Source of the DNA: Anthostomella pinea
Lineage: Eukaryota > Ascomycota > Sordariomycetes > Xylariales > Xylariaceae
Reading direction: 5' to 3'
NCBI GenBank assembly: GCA_963556695.1
Contig: CAUWAG010000010.1
Location: 2,046,001 to 2,110,000 of the forward strand
DNA: 64,000 nucleotides
A program made the translations under genes and the position numbers. Each line of letters begins with the position of its first letter. Positions within the stretch are counted from its first letter, which is position 1. The notes under the pieces are model-generated. The model was not told the DNA's origin, did not search any database, and saw nothing but the letters and a program-made list of their open reading frames with translations. Below are positions 61,609 through 64,000 of the stretch, one piece after another.

Positions 61609-64000
61609 CATGGCAAGCTGTGCTGTCGCGCAGCAGGAGACCGTGAAATATGCGCTGACTCCAGCCAGACTTTTCCTTTGGCTTGCAAACCCCCTTCTCG
61701 TTCTTGGGCTACATATTTGACGACGCGGGTTCGATGTCGCTAGGGTTGGACGATGCAGATACGCTCTTTGACGACCCATGCACGATGTCGCTAGGCCCCT
61801 AGCATTTCCCGAGAACCTGAAGCAGTGCGAGTAGTATCCCCGGACAGATGGGAGAATATTAAAAGGATAGTGGCCGGATTGTGGTGGAGGAAGGGGTGGC
61901 CAGTGACCCCGAGGACATCTGGATCAAGAACACAGAGCCGCCCCTGGCGCGATGGCGGTCGATCTCTTGAATAGTTGATGTGAACTTAACATGACTCCAA
62001 GGCAGGGCTATGCGGGACAATTTGCCGGCTTGCGCGGTGAACATGCTGCTTCGGGGTTTCATCGTTCATAGGGCAGACTCATCTTGAATAAACCATCGCA
62101 ACTCACAGTCATCCTCGTTCAGCGAATGTCGAATTGAATGACGCCCTACACTGGACAGTCTGTTCGCCTTCCGAGCAGATGGCCATTCAGACTCATCAGG
62201 GAGAGAGTAGCGGTATGGTGCGATTGCAAGGAAGACGCTCGTGCCAACGAGGGCGTCCAATCTCCCCTTCCGGACCAACAATACATGCATCAGCCACTTT
62301 GGCGGCGGATGGTGTGCTCGTGCGCCTCGATGATGCGAGAATCCCATCGATCCTTCCGTAGGGTCCGTCCCGTCGCTGTCAGGTACAGATTTACCCGTTT
62401 TCGTCTCTTTGGAATGTTGTCCTTCCGTTCTGCTTAGGTAAGGTATGTTGGCTACTTACCACCTGCAGCGTCCAAGTGAGGTGTCGCTGCTATGGTACGT
62501 CGCTATTGGACGTTCGACCACATCGGCGGCGAATTTCGATGTACACTTCCGGCGTGTTTGGGCTGTTGCAGGCTCTCGCCGTGTCACTTCTGCCGTGTCA
62601 CCAACACTGTCATTGAGTCGCAGGTTGCAGGTGAGTGTTGGTGTTCACCGTTTACCGTATGGTATTTGGTGTCCTTGCCGCATGCCAATCATCTATGCAG
62701 CGAAGTGCATGAGCCCCTGTAACCGGTACCTAGATCTGTACATTGCTACATGCCACACGTCACTCGAAGCTGTTTCCCCAGCCCCTCAGACCAGGACGGG
62801 AGGTCTTGACAGTGTAGGTATTTGAAGGTAGATACTGATGAGATCGATACCTTGAGGTAAGCTCGAGATGGATGCAAACCTCCCTCCAGAGCGGCCGGTG
62901 GGCTCAGCTTCTTGCACGTGACGACACGGTAATCGGGCATCGAGACGGCCGGGATAGGGATGTCGGTGGCGGCTGCCGGTGGTATAATACATGAGAGATC
63001 CTGGTCTGTTATCCACTTATGCATATGCAGGGCTAGGTTAGATAGGCTGGGCAGGGACTAGGGTCGTCTTTATTTTTCGTGGCGTGTGATGGAGCACCTT
63101 TCGAGACTGTTCCTACCTTATCGCTATAATAATCTACCGACGCCGATTAAATCCATCATGTCAGGAGCACTTCATGGGCAAGACTCCTTGTCCGCTTCCG
63201 AACGAATGGATTCTTACCTTATACATGCTGGACTGGAAGAGCATTGACCGGATGCACGTCCGTTCCGCCGAGATGTTGGCAAACTGTGGCTTCATAGAAT
63301 CCAGACACCGTCAAGAGAAAAGTAATATGTTTTGTGAAGGTGCAATTCGCATTGACACTGACGACATGAAGCCCTCTTAACTTTTCGATATGTCACATCT
63401 CTGTCTCACCTAGACGTACTCGCTACACCTATATAAGTAAGGACGTATGAATCTTTCTAGTTGATGTCAATACCTGACTATATGCAGGCTCTTTGCTAGC
63501 CTGGAGTCTGGTCGAGGGTGATTCCACGACGAATTATTATTATTGTACGAGGTAGCCTCAAGTTGGGCAAGAAGTTGAGTAGCGTTATCTATGAGTGCCT
63601 CTGGACTCTGACTCGTTTATAGTCCTAATTCAGTTTGTTTCGTGGTCAACTCCCAATCTGAAAGGTATGTACCTCCTAAGCTCTGGTCAACGTTGAAAGT
63701 TAAGGAAGAGAGGCCTAGGAAGCTCCGCTCTTCCTGCAAACACTAGGACCGTCTGCCCAGAACGGCTTAAGGCGCTTGTAAAGTGGCGACAATTTATCGC
63801 GACAGACCCTGTCCAGTCTGCTAGCCGAGCAATGGTCCACCGTAACTGGCCCCTGGGACCGGTGTAAATCGCTGTAACAGTGCCACTGCTCCAGCTGTCC
63901 AGTGGCATTTTGGACTGCTGACAGCCTGACACAAAAAGAGACGGCGCCCAGGGTCCGCGTTGCTCCCCACCATTTGCACATTTCCCTGCCATCGGTCGTT
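61609..64000. other. Terminal stretch without recognised genes
   Basis: Short frames (62445-62825 and 63174-63380 plus; 62066-62347 and 63687-63992 minus) have no recognisable domain. The 63174 frame has an ATG and 68 codons but no supporting signal. GC content drops around 63400-63650. Nothing further can be supported. Confidence 0.4.

Noticed and set aside
1..64000. CRISPR array, prokaryotic operons or Shine-Dalgarno sites
   Set aside because: None found; splice sites, introns and protein families show a eukaryotic fungal genome.

Overview
The window looks like a chromosome segment of a filamentous ascomycete (Pezizomycotina). Genes are split by many short GT-AG introns of about 45 to 160 bp. 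The protein families are typically fungal: a CALB-like lipase, a tannase/feruloyl esterase, alcohol oxidase, a Zn2Cys6 regulator and a fungal rhodopsin-type membrane protein. The repeats are fungal Tad-like LINEs, hAT elements and LTR elements. No rRNA gene, intact tRNA gene, CRISPR array or prokaryotic operon was seen. The species cannot be named from the sequence alone.

Layout. 0-11 kb: 3' end of a P4-ATPase flippase, a frameshifted berberine-bridge-type FAD oxidoreductase, an RRM-like protein, an AT-rich island with an LTR-like block, and an intact secreted lipase. 13-20.3 kb: a repeat cluster with a complete hAT element (perfect 8-bp target duplication) beside a small secreted-protein gene, an internally deleted LINE (copy B) carrying a solo LTR, a fragment of a second LINE (C), and the start of a NACHT/PNP-type gene. 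20.7-24.2 kb: an intronless 1170-residue protein joining methyltransferase-like, FAD-oxidase, phosphomevalonate-kinase-like and adenine-phosphoribosyltransferase-like domains. 25.6-32.7 kb: a near full-length LINE (copy A) between fragments of a phosphotransferase gene and an acetyltransferase gene, then an SRA-YDG remnant. 33.5-45.4 kb: a LaeA-like methyltransferase, a His-rich protein, a broken C2H2 gene, an AdipoR/Izh receptor gene split by a MITE, a zinc alcohol/formaldehyde dehydrogenase, a broken 2-oxoglutarate oxygenase-like gene, a complete tRNA-headed SINE and a membrane-receptor fragment. 45.8-64 kb: a foldback element, feruloyl esterase, a phenol-hydroxylase remnant, a 13-exon alcohol oxidase, a Gly/Pro/His-rich secreted protein, a MaoC/HTD2-type dehydratase and a damaged Zn2Cys6 regulator.

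Function. The intact enzymes suggest a saprotrophic or plant-associated lifestyle: secreted lipase and feruloyl esterase, alcohol oxidase making formaldehyde, and a dehydrogenase of the glutathione-independent formaldehyde dehydrogenase type. The four-domain fusion is the strongest candidate for an undescribed activity and points to purine- or nucleotide-linked chemistry.

Decay. About half of the recognisable genes are broken. Some carry in-frame stops that single C-to-T or G-to-A transitions explain, as expected from repeat-induced point mutation. Others carry one-base indels, several in short homopolymers. The indels may be real decay or assembly error, and read mapping is needed to tell.
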